Assembly (NCBI RefSeq): GCF_002217755.1
Contig: NZ_BCFL01000031.1
Location: forward strand, 1 to 64,000
DNA: 64,000 nt
Reading direction: 5' to 3'
Origin: Streptomyces hyaluromycini
Lineage (GTDB): Bacteria; Actinomycetota; Actinomycetes; Streptomycetales; Streptomycetaceae
Positions within the stretch are counted from its first letter, which is position 1; every line of letters begins with the position of its first letter. The position numbers and the translations under genes were made by a program. A model generated the notes under the pieces. That model saw only the letters and a list, made by a program, of their open reading frames with translations, searched no databases and had not been told where the DNA came from. Below, one piece after another: positions 40,396 to 49,169 of this stretch.

Positions 40396-41649
40396 TCAGT
40401 CGAAGATGGCGCAGTTGACCGCGTCCATCAGGGCCGCGCCGGTCTGGTGCGCCTGCTTGCTGAGAGTGGACGTGGCAAAGAAGAAGGCGGCCGTGCGATG
40501 GCCGGTGGAGTCGGTGACGTTGTAGGTCGCATAGCCCGGGACGATGCCGACGTGGTCCCAGACCGTGCCACAGTCGGTCTTCGCCGTCTCGATGCCCAAC
40601 CCGTAGCCGAGCTCGTCCGGGTCCCCCGGCCCGTCCTCCGGCACGGTGGTGCGCATCTCGGCCAGTTGGGCGGCGGGCAGCAGGCGGCCCGACATCAGCG
40701 CGCCGTAGAAACGGGACCAGTCACCGGCGGTGGACACGATCGCGGCATCCGCTCCGTCGGCCGTGACGTAGTCGCCGGTGACGTCCACGTGGTCGTCGTG
40801 CTGCGGTCCGGCGTAGTTCCTGAACTCGTCGGGGACGTCCGGTGGCATGTGGGCGGCGTCAGGTTCGTAGCCGTGCGCGTGCCGGTCGTGCCAGGCGGAG
40901 CCGGTGGCGTAGAAGGTGTGCCGGAGCCCCAGAGGTCCGGCGATCCGGTCCCGCACCAGCGCCGCAAGGCTTTTACCGGTGGCCTTCTCCAGGACGGCGC
41001 CGATCGCGATGTAGTTGGTGTTGCTGTACGACCACTCGGTGCCGGGCTCGAACAGTGCCGGGTGTCTGCTCACCAGGCTCAGGATTTCCGTCGACGTCCA
41101 TACGTGGGTGTCCTGGCCGGTGAGGGCCGGTGCGAGGGCGGGGTCGTCGGTGTAGTCGAACAACCCACTGGTGTGGTTGAGCAGCATGCGCAGGGTGATC
41201 GCTCTGCCGTTACGCACCTGGCCGGGCAGCCACTTGTCGACCGGGTCGGTGAGGGCGAGTCTGTGCTCAGCGACCAGTTGCAGGACGAGGGCGGCCATCA
41301 CCGTCTTGGTGTTGGACGCTTCTCGCACCTCGTCGTCCGCCCTGAGCCGATGGTCCCTCTTCGTCCAGGCGGCCTGCTCGGAGATCTCGAAGGGCCTGCC
41401 GTGACCGTCGTCCACCCGCACGATCACCCCAGGCACTCCTTCTTCCACCAACTTCCGCGCCAACTCCCGCAGGTGAGCGCGTGTCTCCGCAGTGCCGTCC
41501 TGTCGGACCGCCGCACTCTCGCGGACCGTGTTCGCACTCGACGGGGTCGCAGCGAGGGGCACGACGAGGGCCGCGGACACCGCAACTGCTGCTACTGCGC
41601 GTAACCCCGTCGGTTGCGGGCGCCGTCGAACATGCACATTCACACGCAA
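40396..41649 (-). CDS. Secreted serine hydrolase (beta-lactamase / D-Ala-D-Ala carboxypeptidase family)
   Basis: About 417 residues with a signal peptide (LRAVAAVAVSAALVVPLAAT) and a class C beta-lactamase-like fold. Active-site motifs are SNTK (SxxK, in REASNTKTVMAALVL), YSN (in EWSYSNTNYIAIG) and HVG (the KTG equivalent, in WDHVGIVPGY). This is the pattern of D-alanyl-D-alanine carboxypeptidases and related esterases. The TTG at 41649 is preferred because aaggag lies six bases upstream; the GTG at 41643 is an alternative. It has no operon partner. Confidence 0.9.
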   Translation of the reverse strand: MRVNVHVRRRPQPTGLRAVAAVAVSAALVVPLAATPSSANTVRESAAVRQDGTAETRAHLRELARKLVEEGVPGVIVRVDDGHGRPFEISEQAAWTKRDHRLRADDEVREASNTKTVMAALVLQLVAEHRLALTDPVDKWLPGQVRNGRAITLRMLLNHTSGLFDYTDDPALAPALTGQDTHVWTSTEILSLVSRHPALFEPGTEWSYSNTNYIAIGAVLEKATGKSLAALVRDRIAGPLGLRHTFYATGSAWHDRHAHGYEPDAAHMPPDVPDEFRNYAGPQHDDHVDVTGDYVTADGADAAIVSTAGDWSRFYGALMSGRLLPAAQLAEMRTTVPEDGPGDPDELGYGLGIETAKTDCGTVWDHVGIVPGYATYNVTDSTGHRTAAFFFATSTLSKQAHQTGAALMDAVNCAIFD

Positions 41650-42010
41650 TTCATGCTCCTTCGAGAATCCGGGAAGACCGTCGAGCACGATCGGGGGACG
41701 GCGAGGAGAACACCGGACTCCGCCCGGCGAGTTGTCGCCCGCCCCTGGGGCGAAGCCAGCTCCGACGGGCCGTGTACAGCCCTGGGGAATCCTTCGGAGG
41801 ATAGCCGGGAGGCCGGGCGAAAAGGATGAATATCGTTTACTCGATCATGTTTCCTGGGCGGAGTCCGCGAAACGAGCGTTCTCCACGGTCCCGCTCCGCA
41901 CCAAGGTCACGCGAGGCGCGGGGCCGGGTAATCGTGTGGCTTGAACGGAACGACCCCGAAGCTCTCGCTGTGTTCGGCGGCCCGGGGAGCCAGGTGGCCA
42001 GTCGTGTCTG
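41650..42010. other. Intergenic stretch without a confident gene
   Basis: It contains the serine-hydrolase promoter region and a plus-strand frame (from 41826, reading RVIVWLERNDPEALAVFGG) that I cannot assign. Confidence 0.35.
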
Positions 42011-42526
42011 GTGGCGCCGGGGTGCGAGATGGCCGTCCCCGGCGGCCATCTCCTTCTTGGGCTGACGGATATTCAGAGGGGCTACCTCAGCCGGGTGGGC
42101 TTGGCGGAGATGCAGCCGCCGGCAGACCCCGACTATCCGTTATGGCGCCGTGAGCGGGTGCCGACTGCCGCGGAGAGCGACGGTCTCTACGGGACGTTCT
42201 TGGGCACCCTCGGCGGAACCATCGGAACCATCGGAACCATCGGGACCTGGGACGAGGCATACGGTCCCGAGGAGGGCGTACATGCCTCACTGTTCGCTTT
42301 CTTGCAGGAGACGGCGAACCGGCTGGAAGGGGTGTCCTCGGGAGACTGGAGTGGTTCTGGAAAGTCTGCGGGACGCCGTAGGCTCGATGCCCGTCACAGC
42401 CAATCGTTCGCTCCGGAACCGACCGCCGTTGCCGGCCCCCCTCGGTCGCGGCCGCCGAGTCTGATCACAAGCTCCTGTCAGGCGTTGAGCTGTTGGAGCG
42501 CCGTCGCCCAGTTCTCAATGTGGTAG
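42011..42526 (+). CDS. Unassigned hypothetical ORF, possibly decayed
   Basis: The first 120 residues look protein-like: LTDIQRGYLSRVGLAEMQPP, YPLWRRERVPTAAESDGLYG, TWDEAYGPEEGVHASLFAFL and QETANRLEGVSSGDW. The last 50 residues are low complexity and overlap the convergent ester cyclase gene, suggesting a 3' frameshift. Three tandem ggaaccatc units (42215-42241) encode Gly-Thr-Ile repeats inside it. No family recognised, no good ribosome site. Confidence 0.3.
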   Translation: MAPGCEMAVPGGHLLLGLTDIQRGYLSRVGLAEMQPPADPDYPLWRRERVPTAAESDGLYGTFLGTLGGTIGTIGTIGTWDEAYGPEEGVHASLFAFLQETANRLEGVSSGDWSGSGKSAGRRRLDARHSQSFAPEPTAVAGPPRSRPPSLITSSCQALSCWSAVAQFSMW

Positions 42527-42915
42527 CCCTTCGCCAGCCTTCCGTCGCGGACGGTGAACACGTCAATGGCCATCGTCCTGAAGGACTTTCCGGTCGGAGC
42601 AGCGCCCCAGAATTCCTTGACCGGCGTCCCCGTCGCTTCTCCGCGCACGATCATCGTGTCGTCGACCACATGGATGTCGACCACCTCCCATGCCAGATCG
42701 GGCACGGTCTCTCCCATGGACTTGAACACGTCGGCCAACTGGTCGCGCGTCAGGAATTCCTGGTTTGTGTGATACGAGTGATAGTCGTCGTTGCACGCCT
42801 GCGCCAGAAGTTCCGACACGTTCTTCTCGCTCGGTTTGTTCAGGGCCTCGTAGAGCGGAGCTGAGATCCTGCGGGCCTCTTCGACGGTCATGAACGATTC
42901 GTCACTCTTGGTCAT
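42478..42915 (-). CDS. SnoaL-like ester cyclase family protein
   Basis: A 145-residue protein of the NTF2-like SnoaL group: ARRISAPLYEALNKPSEKNV, CNDDYHSYHTNQEFLTRDQL, PDLAWEVVDIHVVDDTMIVR and the closing VRDGRLAKGYHIENWATALQ. GxGxxxExW-like elements and the terminal HxxxNW pattern suit ester cyclases, although activity for stand-alone copies is rarely known. The ATG at 42915 opens the frame; it stands alone. Confidence 0.82.
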   Translation of the reverse strand: MTKSDESFMTVEEARRISAPLYEALNKPSEKNVSELLAQACNDDYHSYHTNQEFLTRDQLADVFKSMGETVPDLAWEVVDIHVVDDTMIVRGEATGTPVKEFWGAAPTGKSFRTMAIDVFTVRDGRLAKGYHIENWATALQQLNA

Positions 42916-43044
42916 CTGGTCTTGCCTCTTGTCATAGACGGCGTCGTACCGAGCCGATCGGCACCGGACAACCCGAAATTATCTTGGGCGTCGATTCCGT
43001 TCTCTCACCTGAATGTGTGAGGAGCAGGCCGGACGACGGTGCGA

Positions 43045-43446
43045 CTACTCGGAGGGGCTCGGCGTGGCGCTGTTCACCGGCTGTCGCCGAATCCTGAGGA
43101 ACAGTGCGGGTCCGGCGCTGAGGACGAGCAGGCCGACAGCCAGCAGGAGCCACGGGTTGAGCAGGCCGTCGGTGCAACTGCTGCCGCCGGCCGAGGTGGT
43201 GCAGTAGGTGCCGGGGCCGTGCCGGTTGAGGTAGGCGAGCAGGAACAGGGGCAGGCTCGCACCTGACAGCAGGCCGGGCAGGCTCTGCCGGGTGTCCCGA
43301 CGCGTGGCCAGCGCGACGGTGCCGGCCACGGCGATCGGCAGGATGAAGATCCCGATCGACAGCATGGTGAGCAGGGCGAGCAGGTAGCAGGCTCCTGTCA
43401 GAAGCCATCCTGTGAAGAGCAGCCAGGCGCGTCTGTTGCTGGTCAT
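43045..43446 (-). CDS. Small integral membrane protein
   Basis: A 133-residue protein with about four hydrophobic segments (LLFTGWLLTGACYLLALLTM, IGIFILPIAVAGTVALA, GLLSGASLPLFLLAYL and WLLLAVGLLVLSAGPALFL) and two Cys in the loop YCTTSAGGSSCTDG. No family name known. Its start overlaps the stop of the TetR gene by four bases (ATGA), so the regulator and this protein are made together. Confidence 0.8.
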   Translation of the reverse strand: MTSNRRAWLLFTGWLLTGACYLLALLTMLSIGIFILPIAVAGTVALATRRDTRQSLPGLLSGASLPLFLLAYLNRHGPGTYCTTSAGGSSCTDGLLNPWLLLAVGLLVLSAGPALFLRIRRQPVNSATPSPSE

Positions 43447-44084
43447 GCCTTCTTCTTTCGTTTGAAGATGTCGAGAAGGGAGGCGATCTTCCCGGCACGA
43501 TCGAACAGAGCCAGTGCGGGCTCGCGTTCCTCTTCGAGGTTGGCGAGCATCTCCAGGCCCAGGTACAGGGCGACGATCGCGTGGGCGAGTTCTTCGGGGG
43601 GCAGCAGTCGAGCGGCGGGAGAGCCCGCGAGGGCCTCGCGGATGCTGTCGGCGGCGAAGGTGCGCCACGGACGGATCCGGGCGGCGACCTCCGGGCGGAG
43701 TTCGGGGGTGAACTGGGCTGCGGCGATCATCTCGACGAGCACGGTCACGTGCCCCTGGTCCAGGTCCTCGTCGAAGACCGCCCTGGCGGCCCGGACCAGG
43801 TCGCCGATGCTCTTGGACTCGTCGACCATCGCCCGGTAGCGCGTGTTGCGGGCGCCGCTGACCTCGTCCAGGGCCGCCAGGTGCAGCTTGGCCACCGAAC
43901 CGAAGTGGTAGAAGACCAGCGACTGTTGACAGTCGGCCCGCCGGGCGATCTCCCGCGCGCTGGCCCCGGCGAAGCCCTCCTCGCGCAGTGCGGCGACGGC
44001 TCCTGCGACCAGTGCCGCTCGTGTCGCTGCCGCACTGGGGCTCCCGGACGGCTCGACCGACCTCTTCCCGCCGGCTCTGGCCAC
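43443..44084 (-). CDS. TetR-family transcriptional regulator
   Basis: A 213-residue TetR protein. DNA-binding part: TRAALVAGAVAALREEGFAG, ASAREIARRADCQQSLVFYH and FGSVAKLHLAALDEV. The ligand domain is helical and ends LLDIFKRKKKA. The GTG at 44084 has agggg six bases upstream and is preferred over upstream codons. It probably controls its own transcript, which includes the coupled membrane protein. Confidence 0.9.
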   Translation of the reverse strand: MARAGGKRSVEPSGSPSAAATRAALVAGAVAALREEGFAGASAREIARRADCQQSLVFYHFGSVAKLHLAALDEVSGARNTRYRAMVDESKSIGDLVRAARAVFDEDLDQGHVTVLVEMIAAAQFTPELRPEVAARIRPWRTFAADSIREALAGSPAARLLPPEELAHAIVALYLGLEMLANLEEEREPALALFDRAGKIASLLDIFKRKKKA

Positions 44085-44429
44085 GCTGCACCCCTTCGAC
44101 TGAGCGATCGGATTGAGCAACTGCTCAAAACGTAGGGGTCGTCAGAAGCGCCGTGCAAGAGTCCAAAACCAGCCACTGATCGACACCGCGACGCCAAGTC
44201 GCCGACCGCGACGTAAAACCCCGAAGGGGTTCGAGATTCGGCCGCCGGGCTCGCGGGTGGCGTGGTGCGGGCTCGCCGCTCGGACCACGCCGGCCGGCAG
44301 CTGCGGCGTGCCGGCCCGGCGATCCGGGGGAGGGGCTGGGCGGGCTGCCGTGAGGGTCGGTCGCCGCGCCGGTTCGGCCGAGGGGCGGGAGGAATGCCCC
44401 GTGCTCGCGGGATCTTGGGCGCTCCGGCC

Positions 44430-44966
44430 TCAGAGCTCGTCGACGTACGCCTGCACGTTGATCTCGGACAGCGTCCAGGGCAGGAAAATGACCCGGTAGA
44501 TGATCGGGGCGACCACCCGGTCGATGACCTCGTCACCACTGAACGTGCCGCCGGAGCGCGCGGCGAAGGCGGCCGCCTCGGCCCGCCGGTCACGCAGGCA
44601 GTCCGACTCGCTCTCGCCGGCCGCGGCGGCCCCGCCCCGGAGGATGGCGGCGTTCACGGGGGCGCTGTAGTGACTGATCAGCTCCCGCGCCCATGCGGCC
44701 AGGTCGCTCCGGACGTCCCCGGTGTCGGGAAGGCTGCGCTCGGGGTCCAGTCGATAGGTCGCCAAGTCGTTGATCATCGTCCTGGCGTCGCCCCAGCGCC
44801 GGTAGATGCTGGAGTGATTCACCCCGGCGCGCTCCGCGACCATCGGGATGGTGATGGCGTCGCTGCCCAGCTCGGAGATCAGTTCCTCGACGGCTTTCCT
44901 GATGGACGCGAGTACGGCGGCGCTGCGGCCGCCGGTGCGGCGTCGCGGGGTCGATTCGGCAGTCAT
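44430..44966 (-). CDS. TetR-family transcriptional regulator
   Basis: A 178-residue TetR protein: AVLASIRKAVEELISELGSD, AITIPMVAERAGVNHSSIYR and RWGDARTMINDLATYRL form the helix-turn-helix. The C-terminal region (FLPWTLSEINVQAYVDEL) matches TetR_C domains of the AcrR-like group. Divergent from an MFS exporter with a repeated element in between, the classic repressor/efflux layout. Confidence 0.9.
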   Translation of the reverse strand: MTAESTPRRRTGGRSAAVLASIRKAVEELISELGSDAITIPMVAERAGVNHSSIYRRWGDARTMINDLATYRLDPERSLPDTGDVRSDLAAWARELISHYSAPVNAAILRGGAAAAGESESDCLRDRRAEAAAFAARSGGTFSGDEVIDRVVAPIIYRVIFLPWTLSEINVQAYVDEL

Positions 44967-44976
44967 GGACGCCACA

Positions 44977-45035
44977 GTAACGCACAGGGCTTGGCAATAA
45001 CTCTCCTCCGGGTCTAGGCTCCTCGTAACGCACAG
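44977..45035. promoter_or_regulatory. Direct repeat between the TetR and MFS genes
   Basis: The 11-mer gtaacgcacag occurs at 44977-44987 and 45025-45035, each followed by a similar ggcttgg or atcctgg tail. Located in the 93-base divergent gap, the copies are candidate regulator or promoter elements. Confidence 0.45.
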
Positions 45036-45059
45036 ATCCTGGCCTTAGGGGGCTTCGAC

Positions 45060-46310
45060 GTGAATCGCGTCATCGAACCAACGCTTGATCCCAGTCCGGT
45101 CCTGGTGCACGCCGAGCCTGCCCGGGCCCGGAGACTGCTTGCTCCTTCCGCCGCGTTCGCCGGATCGGGGGCCGTGTTCGCGGCGCTCTACGTGGCCGCG
45201 GGTGCGCCCACGCCGCTGCTGGTCGTCTTCGAGCAGCGGTGGGGCTTCCCGGCGTGGGTACTGACGGTCGCCTTCGCGTCCTACGCGCTGGGCCTGCTGA
45301 CGGCCCTGCTGGTCGCGGGTTCCCTGTCCGACCACGTCGGGCGCCGACCCGTCCTGATCGGATCCCTCACGGTGGAGCTCGGGGCGATGCTGATGTTCGT
45401 CTTCGCCTCCGACATCGGCTGGGTGATCGCGGCCCGCACCATCCAGGGCATCGCCACCGGCGCGGCGACCAGCGCCTTCTCGGCCTCGGTCGTGGAACAC
45501 GCCCCGGAGTACCGCAAGAAGCTGGCAACGATCGTCACCAGCATCGCACCGGCCGGCGGGCTGGGCCTGGGCGCCCTCCTGACCGGCGCGGCGGTCCAGT
45601 TCAGCACCCATGCGAGCGCCCTGGTCTTCACGGCCCTAGCGGTGATCATGGTCGTCGGCACGGGTGTCGTCGCGTTCTCGGCCGAGACGGTGTCTCCGCA
45701 GCCGGGAACCGCGCGCTCCCTGGTGCCTCACGTTTCCGTCCCCAGGGCCGCGCGCCGTGAATTCGTGGCGAGCATCCCCGTGCACATGGCCGCATGGATG
45801 CTGGCGGGACTGTTCATGGGGCTCGTCCCCACCATCCTCCGCGACCTGCTGGGCCTGCACAGCGGTCTCCTGAACGGTGCCACGGTCTTCGTCCAGCCCG
45901 CGGCCGCCGCCGTGGCCGGCCTCTCGCTCGGCCGCCTCACGCCGCGTCGCACGATTCTCGTCGGCGGTGTGGGCGTGCTGCTGGGTACCGCGGTCAACAT
46001 GACCGGAGTCGCCACCGCGGCACTCCCGCTGCTGTGGCTGGGGGGTCTCATCGGCGGTGTGGGCGTGGGAGCCTCCTTCTCCGGAGCCCTGCGCACCATC
46101 ACCCCCCTCGCGCAACCCCATCAGAGGGCCGGGCTCTTCGCGGCCGTCTACCTGGTCGCCTACCTGAGCTTCGGAGTGCCGGCGATCATCGCAGGCCTCC
46201 TGATCGCCCCGCTCGGACTGCTGCACACCGTCCTCGGCTACGGCGTCGTCATCATCGCCGCCGCGGCTCTCGGCCTGCTCGCGCAGTACCGCAGGCCCGC
46301 CGGTCGCTGA
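45060..46310 (+). CDS. MFS transporter
   Basis: A 416-residue 12-helix protein. Motif A is AGSLSDHVGRRPVLIGSLTV, with a second half-motif GRLTPRRTILVGG. The N-terminal region before helix 1 is polar. It is a likely drug or metabolite exporter, repressed by the divergent TetR protein. The GTG at 45060 follows a ggggg-type ribosome site. Confidence 0.92.
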   Translation: MNRVIEPTLDPSPVLVHAEPARARRLLAPSAAFAGSGAVFAALYVAAGAPTPLLVVFEQRWGFPAWVLTVAFASYALGLLTALLVAGSLSDHVGRRPVLIGSLTVELGAMLMFVFASDIGWVIAARTIQGIATGAATSAFSASVVEHAPEYRKKLATIVTSIAPAGGLGLGALLTGAAVQFSTHASALVFTALAVIMVVGTGVVAFSAETVSPQPGTARSLVPHVSVPRAARREFVASIPVHMAAWMLAGLFMGLVPTILRDLLGLHSGLLNGATVFVQPAAAAVAGLSLGRLTPRRTILVGGVGVLLGTAVNMTGVATAALPLLWLGGLIGGVGVGASFSGALRTITPLAQPHQRAGLFAAVYLVAYLSFGVPAIIAGLLIAPLGLLHTVLGYGVVIIAAAALGLLAQYRRPAGR

Positions 46311-46478
46311 CCGACGAATCGCCCGGCGATCGCCGATGATCAACGGCGACCACGCACCCCCTTCCTCCTCAGGCGACACCCCGACAGTCAGAAGGCGCAC
46401 CATGACACAGGAGAGCGAGTTTCCCGCCCGGGCCTCCGGAGTCCTCCGAATCTGCGGTGACCTGCCTGTCGGCCGGCT

Positions 46479-46784
46479 CGGGCGCGTGCCATCGCACGTG
46501 ACCATCTCGACCTGTACCTCCGGCTGCCCAACTACACCACGAACTTCGAACGCCTCGGCTTCACCGACGAGGACTTCACCGACGGCGGCAGCGACCGGCT
46601 GGTCGACGCCCTGGTCGCGTAGGGAACCGACGACGCGATCGGCGACCGGTTGGCCGAGTTCCACACGGCCCGCGCCGACCACCTGGCCCTGCAACTCATC
46701 ACCGGCGAGGGAGGCGAGCGCCCGCCGCTCGACCAGTGGCGCCGCCTCGCAGACCTCATCGGCGGCACCGCGAAGACCGCGTAG
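46479..46784 (+). pseudogene. LLM-class (F420-dependent) oxidoreductase C-terminal remnant with amber codon
   Basis: The frame reads RARAIARDHLDLYLRLPNYT, NFERLGFTDEDFTDGGSDRL, VDALVA, then TAG (46620-46622), then GTDDAIGDRLAEFHTARADH and LALQLITGEG, ending at the TAG at 46782-46784. This is the C-terminal part of luciferase-like monooxygenases. The N-terminal two thirds are absent and an internal stop is present. Confidence 0.65.
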
Positions 46785-46848
46785 CACCGCGTAGCGCACT
46801 CGTGACGACGTCCGCAGGACCCAAGACAGTCGCCCTCTGGAGCACGTC

Positions 46849-47139
46849 ATGTCCACACCCGAGCAGGACAGAGAACTCGTTCCGGCGGCCTTCGGTGCCC
46901 TTTTCGGCACGCCCGGCCGGCACCCGTCCCTCCTGTACCGGAGCGCCTCCACGGCCGACGTCGCGGCTCCCGCATTCGCCCACCGGTACCCCGAGGCCAT
47001 CGCGCAGATGTCGCACTGGCTCGCCGCCCGTCGGCTGACGAGCGTCGAGGACAAGGTGCACGGCGACATCGAGACGTTCCCGGCCGCACTCACTTCCTCA
47101 CCTGTTCCGGTGAGGGCAGAACAACCGACCACTGACTAG
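46849..47139 (+). pseudogene. NADP-dependent oxidoreductase (CurA/LTB4DH-like) C-terminal remnant
   Basis: Within this 96-residue frame the segment AHRYPEAIAQMSHWLAARRL, TSVEDKVHGDIETFPAAL resembles the end of zinc-independent MDR enzymes (usually YPEAV..WLAEGKL, EGI..AP.A). The first 40 residues and the last 15 do not. A fragment fused to unrelated DNA is more likely than a real gene. Confidence 0.4.
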
Positions 47140-47150
47140 GACTTGAGGTC

Positions 47151-48137
47151 ATGACAACCACCCAGCGCATCCACACCCCCTTCGGAGAAGAGTCGACGGC
47201 CGCCGAGGTCATCGAAGGCATCGACCTCACCGGCAAGCACGCGGTCGTCACCGGCGCCGGCTCCGGTCTCGGCGCCGAGACCGCCCGCGCCCTCGCGAGC
47301 GCCGGCGCCTCGGTCACCCTCGCGGTCCGCAACACGGACGCCGGAGAGCAGGCCGCGACCGAGATCCGTAAGGAGACCGGAAACGACGCCGTCCATGTCG
47401 GCCGGCTCGATCTCGCCGACAAGGCGTCGATCACCGCCTTCACGAACGCCTGGTCCGGGCCCCTGCACATCCTCGTCAACAACGCCGGCGTCATGGCACT
47501 GCCCACGCTGGAGCGCACACCGGACGGCTGGGAACTCCAGTTCGCGTCCAACCATCTCGGGCACTTCGCACTCGCGCTCGGCCTGCACGACGCGCTCGCG
47601 GCCGCCGGCAAGGCACGGATCGTGTCGCTGAGCTCCCGCGGCCACCATGCCTCGCCCGTCGAGTTCGACGACATCAACTTCAACACCCGCCCCTACGACC
47701 CGTGGCTCGCCTACGGGCAGTCCAAGACCGCCAACGTTCTCTTCGCAGTCGAGGCGACCAACCGCTGGGCCACCGAGGGAATCACCGCCAACGCCGTCCA
47801 CCCCGGCGTGATCATGTCGACGAACCTGTCGCGCTACATGGATCCCGACCAGGCCGCACAGCTGCGCGCCGCCGAGGCGGCCGGGGAATCCGGCTCGATC
47901 CAGGGCGCGCCGTTCCGGTTCAAGACCATCGCCCAGGGCGCGGCGACGAGCGTGCTGGTCGCGACCTCGCCCCGGCTGGAGGGCATCGGCGGTCGCTACT
48001 TCGAGGACAACAACGAGGCGGAGAAGCTGACGTCCGAGGCCGTGGGATCCGCCCCCGGCGGCGTGGCCCCGTACGCGCTCGACCCGGCCGCCGCCGAGCG
48101 CCTGTGGGAACTTTCGCTCGCCGCAGTGCGCGCGTAA
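47151..48137 (+). CDS. Short-chain dehydrogenase of the retinol-dehydrogenase-like type
   Basis: A 328-residue SDR: VVTGAGSGLGAETARALASA (TGxxxGxG), ILVNNAGVMALP, the Ser of RIVSLSSRGHH, and YGQSKTANVLFAVEATNRWA with YxxxK. The long C-terminal tail (GVIMSTNLSRYMDP, GGRYFEDNNEAEKLTSEAVG) is typical of WWOX/RDH-like bacterial oxidoreductases. Complete and probably functional. It lies after the two oxidoreductase fragments and before a TetR relic. Confidence 0.92.
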   Translation: MTTTQRIHTPFGEESTAAEVIEGIDLTGKHAVVTGAGSGLGAETARALASAGASVTLAVRNTDAGEQAATEIRKETGNDAVHVGRLDLADKASITAFTNAWSGPLHILVNNAGVMALPTLERTPDGWELQFASNHLGHFALALGLHDALAAAGKARIVSLSSRGHHASPVEFDDINFNTRPYDPWLAYGQSKTANVLFAVEATNRWATEGITANAVHPGVIMSTNLSRYMDPDQAAQLRAAEAAGESGSIQGAPFRFKTIAQGAATSVLVATSPRLEGIGGRYFEDNNEAEKLTSEAVGSAPGGVAPYALDPAAAERLWELSLAAVRA

Positions 48138-48199
48138 CCACGGTCGTCGGACACCACGCCCTGAGCCGGCCCCAGCCGGTGCGCCCGGTGCGCCCGGTG

Positions 48200-48500
48200 G
48201 CCCGCGTCCCGGGTCAGGGTGTGGTCCGCGTCGTTGCTGGAGGCCGCGAGCGCGTTGGCGCTGTCGTGAACTGCGGCCAGTTGCCGGCCCAGGGGCTCCG
48301 GGTCGGCCGCTCCCGCCTCGGCGGCGGTGGCAGTTCTCGGGCCCCGCCGATCGGAGCGAAGATCGCCAACAATCGCCGAACCGGCGTCAGATACTTCTCC
48401 ACCAGCGCGTTCCTGGCCGGGAAGTGCACATACGAGGTCCGCGGCGACACACGCGCGGTCTCGATCAGCGCAGTCACGCCGGGGGCGTTCGCGTTCGCGT
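48200..48500 (-). pseudogene. TetR-family regulator remnant
   Basis: On the minus strand one frame reads GVTALIETARVSPRTSYVHF and PARNALVEKYLTPVRRLL, the TetR recognition helix and following helix. Another frame carries AGAADPEPLGRQLAAVHDSA and NALAASS, matching the TetR C-terminal region. No single open frame joins them, so the gene is broken by at least one frameshift and lacks a proper N-terminus. Confidence 0.55.
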
Positions 48501-48535
48501 CGACCCTGCCGGGCGGAATGGGGAACCAGATCTCC

Positions 48536-48546
48536 AATGGTTACCA
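48536..48546. promoter_or_regulatory. HxlR-type operator motif, copy 1
   Basis: The 11-mer aatggttacca, extending to the near-palindrome atggttaccat (48537-48547), lies 53 bases upstream of the HxlR start. The same 11-mer occurs upstream of the metallo-beta-lactamase-fold gene at 50898-50908. Confidence 0.55.
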
Positions 48547-48581
48547 TGTCACAGGCGGAGCCATGGACCCCTTTGGGGGCA

Positions 48582-48587
48582 TAGTAT
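48582..48587 (+). promoter_or_regulatory. Possible -10 element of the HxlR gene
   Basis: tagtat lies 11 bases before the GTG start, as in leaderless Streptomyces promoters. There is no convincing -35 hexamer and no ribosome site before the GTG. Confidence 0.35.
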
Positions 48588-48598
48588 AGGGTTCGACT

Positions 48599-49015
48599 GT
48601 GACAGTAGAAGACCGATCAGTGAGCAGTGCCCCGAACCGGCCGAACATTCTCGACGCGCTCTGCCCGAGCCGTGATGTATTCGTGGACCTGGCAGACAAG
48701 TGGGTTCTGCTCATGCTGGTGTGTCTTCGCGAAGGCGGCGCCCAACGCTACTCCGAGCTGCATCGTTCCCTGGGCGGCATCAGCCGCAAGATGCTGTCCC
48801 AGACTCTGCGGACGCTGGAGCGGGACGGTCTTGTCCTGCGCTCCGTCGACCCCAGGTCGACTCCGCCCCTGGTGCTGTACAGCCTGACCGAACTCGGCGG
48901 TGAACTCGCCGAGGAGACAAGGGCTCTGTGCGCCTGGACCGAGAAGCGGACCACCGTGGTACACGAAGCCCGCGCGGCCTACGACCGACGCCAGGACGCT
49001 GGCCAGGACGCCTGA
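48599..49015 (+). CDS. HxlR-family transcriptional regulator
   Basis: A 138-residue winged-helix protein: RDVFVDLADKWVLLMLVCLR, RYSELHRSLGGISRKMLSQT, LRTLERDGLVLRSVDP and YSLTELGGELAEETRALCAW, the standard HxlR pattern. These regulators respond to electrophiles or redox state via Cys; here Cys22 near the N-terminus and another Cys in the C-terminal helix are candidates. It probably controls itself and the metallo-beta-lactamase-fold gene through the shared motif. Confidence 0.92.
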   Translation: MTVEDRSVSSAPNRPNILDALCPSRDVFVDLADKWVLLMLVCLREGGAQRYSELHRSLGGISRKMLSQTLRTLERDGLVLRSVDPRSTPPLVLYSLTELGGELAEETRALCAWTEKRTTVVHEARAAYDRRQDAGQDA

Positions 49016-49169
49016 GACCAGCGCCGCCTCGAAGCCCGTCACCGGTTCCCCGGCCGCGCCCTCCGCCGGGTGGCGCCGACAAGCCGACCCGGTTCGGGGA
49101 GGCCAGGGCGCGGAAAAGGGCGAACGGGCGCGCTCGCCGCTCGGCGGGGCACCACCGGATCACCCGACA

